From Serratia quinivorans (lineage in GTDB: Bacteria > Pseudomonadota > Gammaproteobacteria > Enterobacterales > Enterobacteriaceae): a stretch of 64,000 nucleotides of DNA. Position numbers and translations under genes: made by a program. This document shows, piece by piece, positions 30,619 to 42,959 of the stretch. The stretch spans positions 1-64,000 of the forward strand of contig NZ_CAMKGL010000014.1 of assembly GCF_946227985.1 (NCBI RefSeq), in the 5' to 3' direction. The notes below the pieces were generated by a model. It worked only from the letters and a program-made list of their open reading frames with translations, ran no database searches and had not been told where the DNA came from. The number at the start of each line of letters is the position of its first letter. Position 1 is the stretch's first letter.

Positions 30619-31116
30619 TTATTTAACCTGTTTCAGCACGTCAGCAGTGATGTCTTTAGAAGTCCCTGCATAGGCAACAGCGTTAGCATCGATAACTACG
30701 TCGTAGCCTTCTTTGCTGGCAACAGATTTCACAGCATCCTGAATACGGCTCAGGATTTTGTTACGCTCTTCCATCTGACGGCGACGGTTGTCCTGCTCAA
30801 AAGCCTGTGCTTTCTGAGAGAACTGCTCGCGCTGTGCCATCACGTCTTTTTCCATCTTGCTGCGATCGCTGGCTTTCATGGTAGCGCCATCACGCTGCAA
30901 ACGTTGCATTTTGGTCTGAAGGCTACGCTCCATGTTCTGAAGCTCACCCGCACGGCCTTTAAACTCGTTTTCCAGCTGTTTAGCTACGGTTTCACGAGCC
31001 GGCAACTGTTGGAAAATGCTGGAGACGTTAACTACAGCGATCTTATCTGCTGCCTGAACGCCAGCTGAAGCAGCCATTGCTAAACCGAGGCCTGCGGCAC
31101 ACAACCACTTTTTCAC
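30619..31116 (-). CDS. skp: Periplasmic chaperone Skp (OmpH)
   Basis: 165-residue precursor; trimeric jellyfish-shaped chaperone carrying unfolded outer-membrane proteins to BamA. Signal peptide ends at VQA|ADK (about 22). Long basic coiled-coil tentacles run from about 45 to 125 ([20 protein letters not shown]). Start is GTG at 31116 with AAGGAG six bases upstream; E. coli skp also uses GTG. Lies between bamA and lpxD. Confidence 0.95.
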   Translation of the reverse strand: MKKWLCAAGLGLAMAASAGVQAADKIAVVNVSSIFQQLPARETVAKQLENEFKGRAGELQNMERSLQTKMQRLQRDGATMKASDRSKMEKDVMAQREQFSQKAQAFEQDNRRRQMEERNKILSRIQDAVKSVASKEGYDVVIDANAVAYAGTSKDITADVLKQVK

Positions 31117-31275
31117 TATAAACTCCTTACCATCACCCATTTGTGTCATATGACACTTGAAGTACACAATCTGCCAGACTTATCCCGCAAAACAATGAGA
31201 ATCATCTCTCTGTGTTCTGACGGGCGCCTGGCATTTGCGATTATTAATAACTGCTATGCCCAGAAGCCGGACCTG

Positions 31276-33681
31276 TTACCAGGTCTTGCCAATGTTAAAC
31301 TGGAACTGTTCGGACTTGTCGCCTTCGTATTTCTTGATCGGGTTGGCATAAGAGAATACCAACGGACCCAAAGGTGACATCCACTGCAAAGCGATACCGG
31401 CAGAAACGCGGATGTTGCTCGCTTTACTGTAGTCCGGAATATCGTACATGCTAGTTTGAGCAGTATTCTGCCAGTTGGTATCCCACACGGTACCTGCATC
31501 CACGAACAGTGAAGTACGCACTGAGTTGGCGTATTTCTCACTGATGAATGGCGTTGGTGTGATCAGCTCCATACTGGCGACAGCCATGGCGTTACCGCCC
31601 ACTGCGTCGTCCGAATTACAAATCGGGGTACCGTTACTGCAGCTATACGAGTTGGAGTTGTAGTATGCCGCTTTTGGACCGATGGTGTTGGAGCCGAAAC
31701 CACGCACGGTGCTGGAACCACCGGCATAGAAGTTTTCGTAGAACGGCATTTCTTTGCCGCTCAGACCATCTGCATAACCCAGACGGCCACGACCCAACAG
31801 CACCCAGGTGCGGTCATCATTGATCGGAACATACTGCACGCTGTCTAACGTCAACTTGTAGTATTCGTTATCTGACCCTGGAATGGTGACTTTACCATTG
31901 AGCGTTGTGCGGTTACCCGAGGTTGGGAAATAGCCACGGTCAAGGTTGTTGTAGGTCCAACCCAGGTTCAGCGTGAAGTCATCGGCAGAATAGCTGGCAC
32001 GATCTGTGGTGTTAGGGTTCAGCCCCATCGAGTCCAGATAACGCCACATGGCAATCTGCGGCTGCATGTTCGACAGGCCGTTATGCACATAACCCAAGCC
32101 GGTACGCAACGAGTTGTTCTCGTTGATAGGGAAGCCCAGGGTACCGTCTATACCGTAACTCTTGTTGGTATAGTCGGACAGGTCCGCGTCATCGGCTTTA
32201 AAGTCGTTATAGAAGATACGGCCACCCAAACTCACACCGTCAACGGTGAAGTACGGGTTGGTTACCGACAGCTCGGTGTAAGTCTGGTAATCGTTCTTGG
32301 TACCGCTGATGCCGACGGAATAGCCGGTCCCCAGCCAGTTGTCCTGCTGAACACCCGCCTGGAAGCTCACGCCGCTCTCGGTGCCGTAGCCGACGCCGAA
32401 GTTGAAGGTACCGGTGTTACGTTCTTTCACCTTATAGGTGACATCAACCTGATCCGCAGTACCTGGCACGCGTTGGGTTTCAACATCTACCGTTTCAAAA
32501 TAGCCTAAACGGTTCAGACGTTCTTTGCCCTGCTCTACCTGAGCATTACCCAGCCACGCACCTTCCATCTGACGCATTTCACGGCGCAGTACGGAATCTT
32601 TACTGGTGTCGTTGCCTTCAAACTTAATGCGACGGACATAGAAACGGTTACCCGCATCAATATTCACGTGCAGCTTCACGGTTTTATCCGCGTCGTTGAT
32701 TTCAGGCTGGGTAGAAACACGCGGGTAAGCGTAACCGTAACGGCCCAACATCGTTTTGATGTTGTCTTCCATTTTGGTCACTTTACTGCCGTTATAAAGC
32801 TCACCTGGCTCAATCTTGGTCAACTGGGCAACTTCCGCCGAGTGGCCGGCCAGATTACCGTTCACCACTACGTCAGTGAGCTTGTATTGCTCGCCTTCAG
32901 TGATATTGATGGTGATATAGATGCCTTTTTTGTCCGGCGTCAGGCTGACCTGAGTCGAATCAATATTAAAGCGCGCGTAGCCGCGGTCCAGATAGAAACT
33001 GCGCAGGGTTTCGAGGTCACCCGCCAGCTTTTGCTTCTGGTATTTGCGATCGCCAACCACGTTCCACCACGGCACTTCATCACGCAGTTGGAAGCGTGAA
33101 ATCAGTTCATCATTGGTGAAGGCATGATTGCCGACAATGTTGATTTGTTGAATTTTGGCGGAAACCCCTTCCGTGAACACCAGTTTCAGGTCAACACGGT
33201 TACGCGGCAATGGCGTGACAACGGCTTTCACCGAGGCACTGTATTTACCGACGCTGTAGTAGAAGTCTTCCAGCCCTTTTTCAATGCTGGATATCGTGGT
33301 GCGGTCGAGCGCTTCGCCAACCCGGACGCCAGAGGCTTCCAGATTTTGCTTGAGCATGTCATCTTTCACCGACTTGTTGCCGGAGAAAGTGATGCTGGCA
33401 ATGGTAGGGCGTTCCTTAACCTGAACAATCAGCGTATTACCATCGCGCAGCACGCGAACGTCCTCGAAGTTGCCAGTGGCAAACAAGGCACGGATGGTAT
33501 TACTGATATCATCGTCAGTGACGGTATCGCCTACGCGAACCGGCATGTTGAGTAACGCCGCACCGACGGCGACTCGCTGCAGGCCTTCGAAATGAATATC
33601 CTTCACTACGAACCCGTCTGCACCGTATACGGTGGCGCTGCCAAACAGCAGCGACGCTATGAGCAACTTTTTCATCGCCAT
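31276..33681 (-). CDS. bamA: Outer-membrane protein assembly factor BamA
   Basis: 801 residues, essential Omp85 insertase. Signal peptide of 20 residues (TVYG|ADG), five POTRA domains to about 420, then a 16-strand barrel with the Omp85 loop-6 VRGF motif ([15 protein letters not shown]) and C-terminal aromatic FNIGKTW. A loop near residue 690 ([14 protein letters not shown]) keeps the conserved cysteine pair but is shorter than in E. coli, accounting for the smaller size (810 in E. coli). Confidence 0.98.
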   Translation of the reverse strand: MAMKKLLIASLLFGSATVYGADGFVVKDIHFEGLQRVAVGAALLNMPVRVGDTVTDDDISNTIRALFATGNFEDVRVLRDGNTLIVQVKERPTIASITFSGNKSVKDDMLKQNLEASGVRVGEALDRTTISSIEKGLEDFYYSVGKYSASVKAVVTPLPRNRVDLKLVFTEGVSAKIQQINIVGNHAFTNDELISRFQLRDEVPWWNVVGDRKYQKQKLAGDLETLRSFYLDRGYARFNIDSTQVSLTPDKKGIYITINITEGEQYKLTDVVVNGNLAGHSAEVAQLTKIEPGELYNGSKVTKMEDNIKTMLGRYGYAYPRVSTQPEINDADKTVKLHVNIDAGNRFYVRRIKFEGNDTSKDSVLRREMRQMEGAWLGNAQVEQGKERLNRLGYFETVDVETQRVPGTADQVDVTYKVKERNTGTFNFGVGYGTESGVSFQAGVQQDNWLGTGYSVGISGTKNDYQTYTELSVTNPYFTVDGVSLGGRIFYNDFKADDADLSDYTNKSYGIDGTLGFPINENNSLRTGLGYVHNGLSNMQPQIAMWRYLDSMGLNPNTTDRASYSADDFTLNLGWTYNNLDRGYFPTSGNRTTLNGKVTIPGSDNEYYKLTLDSVQYVPINDDRTWVLLGRGRLGYADGLSGKEMPFYENFYAGGSSTVRGFGSNTIGPKAAYYNSNSYSCSNGTPICNSDDAVGGNAMAVASMELITPTPFISEKYANSVRTSLFVDAGTVWDTNWQNTAQTSMYDIPDYSKASNIRVSAGIALQWMSPLGPLVFSYANPIKKYEGDKSEQFQFNIGKTW

Positions 33682-33716
33682 CGTTGTTATGCGTTCTTCC
33701 TAACCTATCCCCGCCC

Positions 33717-35072
33717 CTAAAGACGAGAAAAATCATTGAAAAGTGCAAGACCCATTAAAAGCACCAACACGATCGAACCTATGCGGTAACTGTAGTCCTG
33801 TACTCGCTCGGAAACCGGCCCACCCTTCAGCTTTTCTATCGCCAGGAAGAGGAGATGCCCACCATCTAACACCGGTAATGGGAACAGGTTGATGATACCC
33901 AGGTTGACACTGATCAACGCCAGAAACATCAGATAATACACAAACCCGACCCCAGCTGACGCCCCTGCTCCCTGTGCAATCGAAATCGGGCCACTCAGGT
34001 TGTTCAGCTTTACATCACCGGTTATTAATTTACCCAGCATTTTGACCGTAAGGCTCATAAGCTGCCAGGTCTTGTCCCCGGCCTGATACAGCGCCGGGAA
34101 AGGTCCATACTGGCGAATCGTCTTGTACTCGTCCGGCAGCGGCAACACTTTCGGAATGATGCCGGCAAAACCCACCGATTTGTCTTTTCCCACCGGCTTT
34201 GTATCCGGTATCAGCGTCAAAGACAAGGGGGCACCGTTTCTTTCGATCTCTAAAGCCAGCGGTTGCCCTGGACCGTTGTGTATCCGTTTCACCAACGTTT
34301 GCCAACGACCCAATAGCTGACCATCGACTTTAACGATCCTGTCCCCCGCTTGTAAACCCGCCTTTTGCGCTGCCGACCCCGGCTGCACTTCGGCAAGGAC
34401 AGATTCTATCTGCGGGCCGCGTGGAATGATACCCAACGCCACCACGGGATCCTGTTTGTCCGGCTCAAAATTCCACTGGCGCAAATCCAGGGTTTTGGTC
34501 ACCACTGTGGAAGAACCAAACGGCGCTATACCTACTGCGGTTTCTGCGTCGCCAATCTTCGCCACCAGTGCCAGACGAACTGATTCCCAATCAGGCGTTT
34601 CGATGCCATCTACGGACTTAAGTTCCATTCCAGGCGAAATTTCAGCGTGGGCCGCAATCGATTGAGGAGCGATTTCACCGATTACCGGGCGGAAACTGGG
34701 CACGCCGATAATGAATACCAGCCAGTAAGCAAGGATAGCAAACAGGAAATTGGCGATAGGACCGGCACTGATGATAGCGGCGCGCTGCCAAACGGTTTTG
34801 TTGTTAAACGCCTGATGGCGGAGTTCGGGTGCGACCGAATCAACTCGCTCATCGAGCATCTTCACGTAGCCGCCAAGCGGGATCAGGGCAACAACATACT
34901 CCGTACCCTGACGATCGGTACGACGCCATAAGGCACGGCCAAAGCCGATGGAGAAGCGTTCTACACGGACGCCGCAGCGACGGGCGACCCAAAAGTGCCC
35001 GAACTCGTGCACGGTGATCAATACACCGAGCGCAACAAGAAACGCGACTAAGTTCCAGAGCACGCTGATCAT
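33717..35072 (-). CDS. rseP: Site-2 intramembrane zinc metalloprotease RseP
   Basis: 451 residues; cleaves the anti-sigma factor RseA after DegS, releasing sigma E, and removes signal-peptide remnants. HEFGH zinc motif at residues 22-26 in the first membrane segment, two tandem periplasmic PDZ domains (about 120-310), and the third zinc ligand in PLPVLDGGH near 395. I use the ATG at 35072 with AAGGG upstream, matching the family; the frame extends 7 codons further. Confidence 0.96.
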   Translation of the reverse strand: MISVLWNLVAFLVALGVLITVHEFGHFWVARRCGVRVERFSIGFGRALWRRTDRQGTEYVVALIPLGGYVKMLDERVDSVAPELRHQAFNNKTVWQRAAIISAGPIANFLFAILAYWLVFIIGVPSFRPVIGEIAPQSIAAHAEISPGMELKSVDGIETPDWESVRLALVAKIGDAETAVGIAPFGSSTVVTKTLDLRQWNFEPDKQDPVVALGIIPRGPQIESVLAEVQPGSAAQKAGLQAGDRIVKVDGQLLGRWQTLVKRIHNGPGQPLALEIERNGAPLSLTLIPDTKPVGKDKSVGFAGIIPKVLPLPDEYKTIRQYGPFPALYQAGDKTWQLMSLTVKMLGKLITGDVKLNNLSGPISIAQGAGASAGVGFVYYLMFLALISVNLGIINLFPLPVLDGGHLLFLAIEKLKGGPVSERVQDYSYRIGSIVLVLLMGLALFNDFSRL

Positions 35073-35100
35073 AATCCCTTCACTCCCCGCCATTGACGGA

Positions 35101-35949
35101 TTAAAACACTAACAGCATCATGCAGGCAAATACAGGCACTGCTGCGGTCAGGCTATCGATACGATCCAGTATGCCGCCATGACCCGGTATCAAATGGCCG
35201 CTGTCTTTGATACCCGCTTCGCGTTTGAACATGCTCTCGGTAAGATCGCCCAGCACGGAGGCCAGCACGGCAATCACCGAACAAATCAGTAAGGTTGTCG
35301 GCACCACATTGAGCGGGGCATAACGACCAAACAGCCAGGATATCAGGGCCGAAGTAATCAGGCCACCGACCAACCCTTCCCAGGTTTTCCCCGGAGAAAC
35401 TTTGGGGGCCAGCTTATGCTTACCAAACAGTTTGCCGAACATGTAGGCACCGGAATCTGCGCCCCAAACCAGCAACATCACATACAGCAGCCACCAGGCA
35501 CCGGTGAAGTGGTTTTGTTCATAGCCGAACTGACGCAGCGATAGCATACCCCAGAAGAACGGCACTATGGTCAGCAGACCGAAAACCAAACGTATCGGGC
35601 GTGAGTTACGCCACAGTGCAGCCGAGCCGGGATAGAACAGCACCAGCAGCAGTGCCGCCAGCCACCAGGCCATTGACAGCCACAGCGACCCACCTACCTG
35701 AGGTAAATGGACCGACTGATGATAGGCCGGAATACTGAGCATCATCAACGCCAGCAGGAAGCCGCACAATATCGCCAACCAGATACGCTGCGAGCGGGAG
35801 GTAAATCCGGCCAGTTGGCCCCACTCCCAGGCAGCTAACATGCACACCACGAGTGTTACCAGGGCAAAGCCCACCGGCGGCAGCAAAAACAGCGCCGCGA
35901 TAACAATCGGAATTAAGATCAGAGCAGTTATGAGGCGATACTTCAGCAA
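35101..35949 (-). CDS. cdsA: Phosphatidate cytidylyltransferase
   Basis: 282 residues, about eight membrane segments; makes CDP-diacylglycerol from phosphatidic acid and CTP, the precursor of all phospholipids. Signature near the C-terminus: [19 protein letters not shown] followed by LDRIDSL. Between uppS (9 bp) and rseP. Confidence 0.97.
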   Translation of the reverse strand: MLKYRLITALILIPIVIAALFLLPPVGFALVTLVVCMLAAWEWGQLAGFTSRSQRIWLAILCGFLLALMMLSIPAYHQSVHLPQVGGSLWLSMAWWLAALLLVLFYPGSAALWRNSRPIRLVFGLLTIVPFFWGMLSLRQFGYEQNHFTGAWWLLYVMLLVWGADSGAYMFGKLFGKHKLAPKVSPGKTWEGLVGGLITSALISWLFGRYAPLNVVPTTLLICSVIAVLASVLGDLTESMFKREAGIKDSGHLIPGHGGILDRIDSLTAAVPVFACMMLLVF

Positions 35950-35958
35950 AAGTTCCCC

Positions 35959-36717
35959 CTAGGACGCATTGGCGCCGATAGGTGTTGTTCCCCCGAAGCG
36001 ACGCTCGCGTTGTGCAAATGCATTCAGCGCACCTTCAAAGACAAGTTCATCAAAATCAGGCCAGAGTACATCAGTAAAGTAAAGTTCGGCATAAGCAATT
36101 TGCCACAGCAAGAAGTTACTGATGCGATGTTCGCCACCGGTACGGATCACCAAATCCACCGGCGACAGATCGTTCATGCAGATCCGCTCACCCAGTAACT
36201 CTTCGCTGATTTGATCCGGACGCAGTGAACCGTCCTTCACCTGCTCAGCCAGTTCCCTTACTCCCTGAATAATATCCCAACGGCCGCCGTAGTTGGCAGC
36301 AATGTTGAGCGTCAGGCCATCGTTATTTTCTGTCAGTTGCTCGGAGCGACGGATCCGCTCCTGCAAACGCGCGCTGAAACGGCTGATGTCGCCGATCACT
36401 CGCAGTCTGACGTTATGTTTATGCAGGCTTTTTACTTCACTGTCCAAGGCGCGGACGAAAAGCTCCATCAAAGCAGAAACTTCCTGCACTGGACGATTCC
36501 AGTTCTCGCTGCTGAAGGCATAAAGCGTGAGCGCATCTAAATGGTTGTTGGCGGCAAAACTGACCGCACGACGTACCGATTTCACCCCTGCTTTATGACC
36601 GAAGACACGTAACTTACCCTGACGCTTAGCCCAGCGCCCATTGCCGTCCATAATAATGGCGACATGCCGTGGCCCCAGAGTGGACAGATTAGCCTCTTGT
36701 TGATTTGCGGACGACAT
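35959..36717 (-). CDS. uppS: Undecaprenyl diphosphate synthase (cis-prenyltransferase)
   Basis: 252 residues; condenses eight isopentenyl units onto farnesyl diphosphate to give the C55 carrier lipid for peptidoglycan and O-antigen. Catalytic [14 protein letters not shown] near residue 20, substrate segments SSENWNRP and [16 protein letters not shown]. First gene of the uppS-...-accA run; the dxr terminator lies upstream, so it needs its own promoter. Confidence 0.97.
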   Translation of the reverse strand: MSSANQQEANLSTLGPRHVAIIMDGNGRWAKRQGKLRVFGHKAGVKSVRRAVSFAANNHLDALTLYAFSSENWNRPVQEVSALMELFVRALDSEVKSLHKHNVRLRVIGDISRFSARLQERIRRSEQLTENNDGLTLNIAANYGGRWDIIQGVRELAEQVKDGSLRPDQISEELLGERICMNDLSPVDLVIRTGGEHRISNFLLWQIAYAELYFTDVLWPDFDELVFEGALNAFAQRERRFGGTTPIGANAS

Positions 36718-36781
36718 AACTCGTACTTATTTCCTCAATAGAAATACAACTGCCCTTCCGGAACATCAGGCCCTTACGCGC

Positions 36782-36811
36782 AAAAAAAGCCGTGTGCCCG
36801 ACACGGCTTTT
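36782..36811 (-). terminator. dxr terminator
   Basis: On the minus strand AAAAGCCGTGT (36801-36811) pairs with ACACGGCTTTT (36785-36795), followed by further T. The remaining ~180 bp between dxr and uppS hold no gene and no promoter I can assign. Confidence 0.88.
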
Positions 36812-36995
36812 CAGTCTGCCCTGCGACAGCCGATAATCTGCGCTGCGCTGCCGGCTTTCGAGATGTCAATCAGGCCATAATTCAACGGTATAACCGCTGA
36901 AAGGTGGCGCAGACTATACCACCTCAGCAAGGCCTGAACAAACTGCCCCACTGCGGCACGCGTAATTTGCGAACAAAATAGGATAATTGCCGGTA

Positions 36996-38192
36996 TCAGT
37001 TACACAGTGATTTAACCAATCCAACCGCAACCTCTCGCGCCTGGCGATCTATTTCTAAGACCGCATCAATGCAGGACGGTTCCGGCAGTGACAGCCGTTC
37101 GAGTGCTTTTTGGTTCACTGTCGCAATATCGGTAAAGCGAATCTGTTCCTGCAGGAAAGCTGCCACAGCCACTTCGTTGGCCGCGTTCAGCACGGTAGTT
37201 GCCGCCTGGCCCGCATCAAAGGCCTCAATGGCCAGATACAGGCAGGGATAACGTTCCCGTTCAGGTTCGGCAAAGGTCAGCGAGCCGATGCGGCAGAAAT
37301 CCAGCGCTTCCACACCGGAATTAACCCGCTGCGGGTAAGCCATCGCATGGGCGATCGGCGTACGCATATCCGGCGTGCCCAATTGGGCCAGCACGCTGCC
37401 ATCGGTGTAACGAACCATCGAGTGGATCACCGACTGCGGATGCAGAATCACTTCCATTTGTTCGGCCGAGGCGTTAAACAGCCAGCGGGCCTCGATATAT
37501 TCCAGTCCTTTGTTCATCATGGTGGCGGAGTCTACCGAGATCTTGCGCCCCATCGACCAATTTGGGTGGGCACAGGCCCGATCCGGCGTCATCGTGGCGA
37601 ACTGCTCCAACGGCGTAGTACGGAAAGGGCCGCCGGAACCGGTAAGCACGATGCGCGACACACCATGACTCTCTAATGAAGAGTATCCCAACTGACGCTG
37701 AATGCTCTCAGGCAAACTCTGAAAAATGGCGTTATGTTCGCTGTCGAGCGGCAGTAACTGCGTCTTGCTCTGTTGCACCGCGTCCATAAACAGACGCCCG
37801 CAGGTGACCAGCGATTCTTTGTTCGCCAGCAGCACCTGCTTGCCGGCACGAATTGCCGCCAGCGTTGGCAGCAGTCCGGCAGCGCCAACAATGGCAGCCG
37901 TGACTTGGTCGACGTCGTCCAATGCCGCCAACTCACAGGCCGCCTGTTCGCCCGCCATCACCTCGGTGGCAATACCATTTTCCGCCAACAGAGTACGCAG
38001 TTCACGCGCAGCGCCTTCGTCCGCCATCGCGGCATAGGCCGGGCGAAACTCGATGCACTGTTGCGCCATGACCGCTACATTGCGGCCGGCAACCAGCGCT
38101 TTAATCGCAAAACGGTCGAGATTTTCCCTGACCACGGCCAGGGTACTGGTCCCCACTGAGCCGGTGGAACCAAGAATAGTCAGTTGCTTCAT
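36996..38192 (-). CDS. dxr: 1-deoxy-D-xylulose-5-phosphate reductoisomerase
   Basis: 398 residues; NADPH-dependent second step of the MEP isoprenoid pathway, feeding UppS and IspB. NADPH-binding [12 protein letters not shown] at the N-terminus, metal-binding [12 protein letters not shown] near 150, and mobile active-site loop (GSGGPFR and [20 protein letters not shown]). It follows frr after a terminator. Confidence 0.97.
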   Translation of the reverse strand: MKQLTILGSTGSVGTSTLAVVRENLDRFAIKALVAGRNVAVMAQQCIEFRPAYAAMADEGAARELRTLLAENGIATEVMAGEQAACELAALDDVDQVTAAIVGAAGLLPTLAAIRAGKQVLLANKESLVTCGRLFMDAVQQSKTQLLPLDSEHNAIFQSLPESIQRQLGYSSLESHGVSRIVLTGSGGPFRTTPLEQFATMTPDRACAHPNWSMGRKISVDSATMMNKGLEYIEARWLFNASAEQMEVILHPQSVIHSMVRYTDGSVLAQLGTPDMRTPIAHAMAYPQRVNSGVEALDFCRIGSLTFAEPERERYPCLYLAIEAFDAGQAATTVLNAANEVAVAAFLQEQIRFTDIATVNQKALERLSLPEPSCIDAVLEIDRQAREVAVGLVKSLCN

Positions 38193-38300
38193 GAGCTCAC
38201 TCTGAATAACTGTCTGATGAGATCGGAGGTGCTCCAGTGTGTAACCTTGGCCACCACTTGTCCATGATCAATCAGTACGATGAAACGGGATCTGCGCCAC

Positions 38301-38330
38301 AAAAAACAAAGCGCCGCCCAGGCGACGCTT
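38301..38330 (-). terminator. frr terminator
   Basis: On the minus strand AAGCGTCGCC (38321-38330) pairs with GGCGGCGCTT (38309-38318, one G-T pair), then TTGTTTTTT. Confidence 0.82.
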
Positions 38331-38347
38331 TTTCTGCGCGGTGCTGA

Positions 38348-38905
38348 TTAGAAATCCATCAGCTCTTTTTCTTTTTCCGCCAGAGCGGCATCCAGCAGTT
38401 TGATATAGGCATCAGTCAGTTTCTGAACGTCATCCTGTGAACGACGATCTTCATCTTCGCTGATTTCTTTGTCTTTCAGTAGCGCTTTAACTTTGTCGTT
38501 GGCATCACGGCGCACGTTACGCACTGCTACACGGCCCTGTTCTGCTTCGTTACGTACTACCTTGATCAGGTCTTTACGACGCTCTTCCGTCAACGGAGGC
38601 AGAGGAACGCGGATCACGCTACCGGCTGAGCTTGGGTTCAGGCCGAGGTCTGAGGCCATAATGGCTTTTTCTACCGCTGAACCCAGGGAGCGATCAAACA
38701 GGTTGATGGCCAAAGTACGGGAGTCTTCAACGGTCACACTGGCCAGCTGACGCAGCGGCGTGGCGGAACCATAGTATTCCACCATGATGCCGTCCAGGAT
38801 GCTTGGAGAAGCACGGCCGGTACGAATTTTACTGATTTGGTTTTTGAATGCTTCTACGCTTTTTTCCATGCGTGAATCAGCATCTTTTCTGATTTCATTA
38901 ATCAC
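38348..38905 (-). CDS. frr: Ribosome recycling factor
   Basis: 185 residues; with EF-G splits post-termination ribosomes. Three-helix bundle plus small domain: [44 protein letters not shown]-type core, and C-terminal KKEKELMDF-like end. In the conserved rpsB-tsf-pyrH-frr order. Confidence 0.97.
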   Translation of the reverse strand: MINEIRKDADSRMEKSVEAFKNQISKIRTGRASPSILDGIMVEYYGSATPLRQLASVTVEDSRTLAINLFDRSLGSAVEKAIMASDLGLNPSSAGSVIRVPLPPLTEERRKDLIKVVRNEAEQGRVAVRNVRRDANDKVKALLKDKEISEDEDRRSQDDVQKLTDAYIKLLDAALAEKEKELMDF

Positions 38906-39028
38906 GTTGCGAACCCTTGAAAGCTGGATACTTGGCAGGCCATACCACAGTATAGCCCGTGAATTTTACTCAAGGAAAGCGCGCTACGCCTGGCGTCACC
39001 CGCTCCCGCTAAATTTTGCAGACCCGCC

Positions 39029-39754
39029 TTATTTGCTGATCAGCGTGCCTTCGTTTTCACCCATCACTACCCGGCGCAGCGCACCCGGCTTGTTCATGTT
39101 GAATACGCGGATTGGCAGACCGTGATCGCGAGCCAGCGTAAATGCCGCCAGATCCATCACTTTCAGCTCACGTTCCAACACGTCCTGATAGGTTATATGT
39201 TCGTACAGTGTGGCATCCGGATTTTTAACCGGGTCAGCGGAGTATACACCATCCACTTTAGTCGCTTTCAATACCACATCCGCTTCAATCTCAATCCCGC
39301 GCAGGCACGCCGCAGAATCAGTAGTGAAGAACGGGTTGCCGGTACCGGCGGAGAAGATCACCACGCGATTATTACGCAGCAGGCTGATCGCCTCGGCCCA
39401 GCTGTAGTTGTCGCACACGCCGTTCAACGGAATTGCCGACATCAGGCGAGCGTTCACATAGGCACGGTGCAGTGCATCACGCATAGCCAAGCCGTTCATC
39501 ACGGTAGCCAGCATTCCCATGTGGTCGCCCACTACGCGGTTCATGCCGGCTTGTGCCAGGCCCGCGCCGCGGAACAGGTTACCGCCGCCAATAACTACAC
39601 CGACCTGAATTCCCAGTTCGACCAGCTCTTTAACTTCCTGAGCCATGCGATCCAAAACGCTAGCGTCGATACCAAAACCTTCTGCACCTTGCAGGGCTTC
39701 GCCACTCAGTTTAAGCAGAATACGCTGATATACGGGTTTTGCATTGGTTGCCAT
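39029..39754 (-). CDS. pyrH: UMP kinase
   Basis: 241 residues, hexameric amino-acid-kinase fold; phosphorylates UMP to UDP, inhibited by UTP and activated by [15 protein letters not shown] and [11 protein letters not shown] near the N-terminus and [27 protein letters not shown] in the middle are family motifs. Between tsf (terminator-like hairpin) and frr. Confidence 0.97.
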   Translation of the reverse strand: MATNAKPVYQRILLKLSGEALQGAEGFGIDASVLDRMAQEVKELVELGIQVGVVIGGGNLFRGAGLAQAGMNRVVGDHMGMLATVMNGLAMRDALHRAYVNARLMSAIPLNGVCDNYSWAEAISLLRNNRVVIFSAGTGNPFFTTDSAACLRGIEIEADVVLKATKVDGVYSADPVKNPDATLYEHITYQDVLERELKVMDLAAFTLARDHGLPIRVFNMNKPGALRRVVMGENEGTLISK

Positions 39755-39860
39755 GGTGATCTGTCCTAAGAAGCAGTATTAGTATTGGGGATTTCAGCCG
39801 ATGAAACGCGCCTGTGCTGTGTATCATGCCACAGGGCTTGCCACCGGTGTAATTCTGGCT

Positions 39861-39887
39861 GGATAAAATGGAACCGCCAGACGGCGG
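39861..39887 (-). terminator. Weak terminator after tsf
   Basis: On the minus strand CCGCC (39883-39887) pairs with GGCGG (39874-39878) with a 4-base loop, then TTCCATTTTATCC. Short stem; attenuation between tsf and pyrH is plausible. Confidence 0.5.
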
Positions 39888-39902
39888 CCCCATTAACAGT
39901 CA

Positions 39903-40754
39903 TTAAGACTGCTTGCTCATTGCTGCAACTTCAGCAGCAAAGTCATTCTCAACTTTAGCGATGCCTTCGCCCACTTCGAAGCGGATGAAGTTAACCACGT
40001 CAGCGTTGTGCTCTTTCAGCACCTGGCCAACGGTTTTGCTTGGTTCGATAACGAAAGGCTGACCGGTCAGGGAAACTTCGCCGGTGAATTTCTTCATGCG
40101 GCCTTCAACCATTTTCTCAGCGATTTCTTTCGGCTTGCCAGACTGCATGGCGATGTCCAACTGAACCTGGTACTCTTTTTCTACCACTTCAGCAGACACG
40201 TCTTCAGGCTTAACGAATTCAGGCTTGCTTGCCGCAACGTGCATGGCAATTTGCTTAACCAGCTCTTCGTCAGCACCGGTAGCTGCGATCAGAACGCCGA
40301 TACGCGCACCGTGCAGGTAGCTACCCAGCACTTCGCCTTCCAGGGAAGCAACGCGACGGATGTTGATGTTCTCACCGATTTTTGCAACCAGCGCTACACG
40401 TTCTTCTTCGAACTGTGCTTTCAACACTTCAACGTCAGTGATTTTGCCAGCAAAAGCAGCATCCAGCACTTTGTCAGCGAATGCCTGGAAACCGGCATCT
40501 TTAGCGACGAAGTCAGTCTGGCAGTTAACTTCCAGGATCAGACCGTAGTTGCCTTCAATCTTGGTTTTGATCACGCCGTCAGCAGCTACGTTGCCTGCTT
40601 TTTTAGCCGCTTTGATCGCACCAGATTTACGCATATTTTCGATTGCCAGCTCGATGTCGCCGTTAGACTCAACCAGAGCTTTTTTACAATCCATCATGCC
40701 AGCGCCAGTACGCTCACGCAGTTCTTTTACCAGAGCAGCGGTAATATCAGCCAT
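39903..40754 (-). CDS. tsf: Translation elongation factor Ts
   Basis: 283 residues; nucleotide exchange factor for EF-Tu. N-terminal UBA-like domain with [17 protein letters not shown], then the TDFVAKD core motif and coiled-coil domain. 254 bp downstream of rpsB, with an ERIC element in the spacer. Confidence 0.97.
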   Translation of the reverse strand: MADITAALVKELRERTGAGMMDCKKALVESNGDIELAIENMRKSGAIKAAKKAGNVAADGVIKTKIEGNYGLILEVNCQTDFVAKDAGFQAFADKVLDAAFAGKITDVEVLKAQFEEERVALVAKIGENINIRRVASLEGEVLGSYLHGARIGVLIAATGADEELVKQIAMHVAASKPEFVKPEDVSAEVVEKEYQVQLDIAMQSGKPKEIAEKMVEGRMKKFTGEVSLTGQPFVIEPSKTVGQVLKEHNADVVNFIRFEVGEGIAKVENDFAAEVAAMSKQS

Positions 40755-40787
40755 TTCTTTATTCCTCGGTTATCTCGCGTGGAGATT

Positions 40788-40911
40788 TACCCTTCATCTT
40801 TCGAGCTGCTACTGCGTTGGCTGCCGTCTCTCACCCCAGTCACTTACAGGCGTAAGTTCCGGGGGATTCGTTCAGTTGCCGCCTTGTCACAACTCGAAAT
40901 CTATTGGGTAT
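40788..40911 (-). repeat. ERIC element in the rpsB-tsf spacer
   Basis: On the minus strand the element begins ATACCC and contains GTAAGTGACTGGGGTGAGAG, the ERIC core, with terminal inverted repeats (CAGCTCGAAAGATGAAGGGT at the other end). About 124 bp, full length. It lies inside the co-transcribed region of a ribosomal operon, so it is in the mRNA. Confidence 0.9.
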
Positions 40912-41008
40912 GGTTCTCATTCAGATAAGCAAAGGGAGCCTATAAAGGCCCCCCTAACCAACATATTCAATACCTGGTTAATAAGGGCTCAGTGACGAGC
41001 TTGCCTTA

Positions 41009-41870
<862 letters not shown>

Positions 41871-42090
41871 GTTAAAGTATTTTCGGCCTATTCCGCCATT
41901 ATCACAAGGAAGATGTGCGGATCTGCCGGCGCGCTTTATACCATAAACCCACCCCAGACACCAACTTTTGTTGCCGGGGAAAGGTCTGCGAGAAATCAAA
42001 TTTGGCAGCCTCAGGCCGGGCTGATACCATAAGAGACTGCTTCTTATTTCTTTCTGTTGTCGGCGAGCACGACACCTGCGGACGAATTTC

Positions 42091-42885
42091 ATGGCAATCT
42101 CAATTAAAACACCTGATGACATCCAAAAAATGCGCGTCGCCGGCCGATTGGCTGCCGAAGTGTTGGAAATCATTGAGCCGCACGTCAAACCTGGCGTGAC
42201 CACCGGCGAACTGGATCGTATCTGTCACGATCACATCACCAACCAGCAGCAGGCGATCTCTGCCTGTCTGGGCTACCACGGCTTCCCGAAATCCGTGTGT
42301 ATCTCGGTGAATGAAGTGGTCTGCCACGGCATCCCTAGCGATGACAAAGTCCTGAAAGACGGCGACATCGTTAATATCGACGTTACCGTCATCAAAGACG
42401 GTTTCCACGGTGACACGTCTAAAATGTTCATCGCCGGCAAACCGACCATTCTGGGCGAGCGCCTGTGTCGCATCACTCAGGAAAGCCTGTATCTGTCGCT
42501 GAAAATGGTGAAACCGGGTATCCGCCTGCGCACGCTGGGCAAAGAAATCCAGAAATTCGTCGAGGCCGAGAATTTCTCAGTGGTTCGCGAGTACTGTGGC
42601 CACGGCATTGGCGAAGTGTTTCACGAGGAACCGCAGGTGCTGCACTATGACGCTGACGACGGCGGTGTGGTGTTGCAGGCAGGTATGGCCTTCACCATCG
42701 AACCGATGGTCAATGCCGGTGATTACCGCATTCGCACCATGAAAGACGGCTGGACGGTAAAAACTAAGGATCGCAGCTTGTCGGCGCAGTATGAGCATAC
42801 TATTGTGGTCACGGATAACGGCTGCGAGATAATGACGTTGCGCAAGGATGACACCATCCCCAACATCATTACGCACGAGATGTAA
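42091..42885 (+). CDS. map: Methionine aminopeptidase
   Basis: 264 residues, type I; removes N-terminal methionine from nascent proteins. The metal ligands of the pita-bread fold can be seen: Asp in NIDVTVIKDGFHGDTSKMF, His in YCGHGIGEVFHEEP, and Glu in FTIEPMV and QYEHTIVV. Divergent from rpsB and followed by a terminator. Confidence 0.98.
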   Translation: MAISIKTPDDIQKMRVAGRLAAEVLEIIEPHVKPGVTTGELDRICHDHITNQQQAISACLGYHGFPKSVCISVNEVVCHGIPSDDKVLKDGDIVNIDVTVIKDGFHGDTSKMFIAGKPTILGERLCRITQESLYLSLKMVKPGIRLRTLGKEIQKFVEAENFSVVREYCGHGIGEVFHEEPQVLHYDADDGGVVLQAGMAFTIEPMVNAGDYRIRTMKDGWTVKTKDRSLSAQYEHTIVVTDNGCEIMTLRKDDTIPNIITHEM

Positions 42886-42920
42886 GCGCCGCGGCGTTTT
42901 GCCGCGATGCATGATGTCAC

Positions 42921-42945
42921 AGGCCGGCTTTTGCCGGCCTTTTTT
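42921..42945 (+). terminator. map terminator
   Basis: Stem AGGCCGGC (42921-42928) / GCCGGCCT (42933-42940), loop TTTT, then six T. It lies only 15 bp before glnD. Confidence 0.9.
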
Positions 42946-42959
42946 ATGGGCTGCGTATT

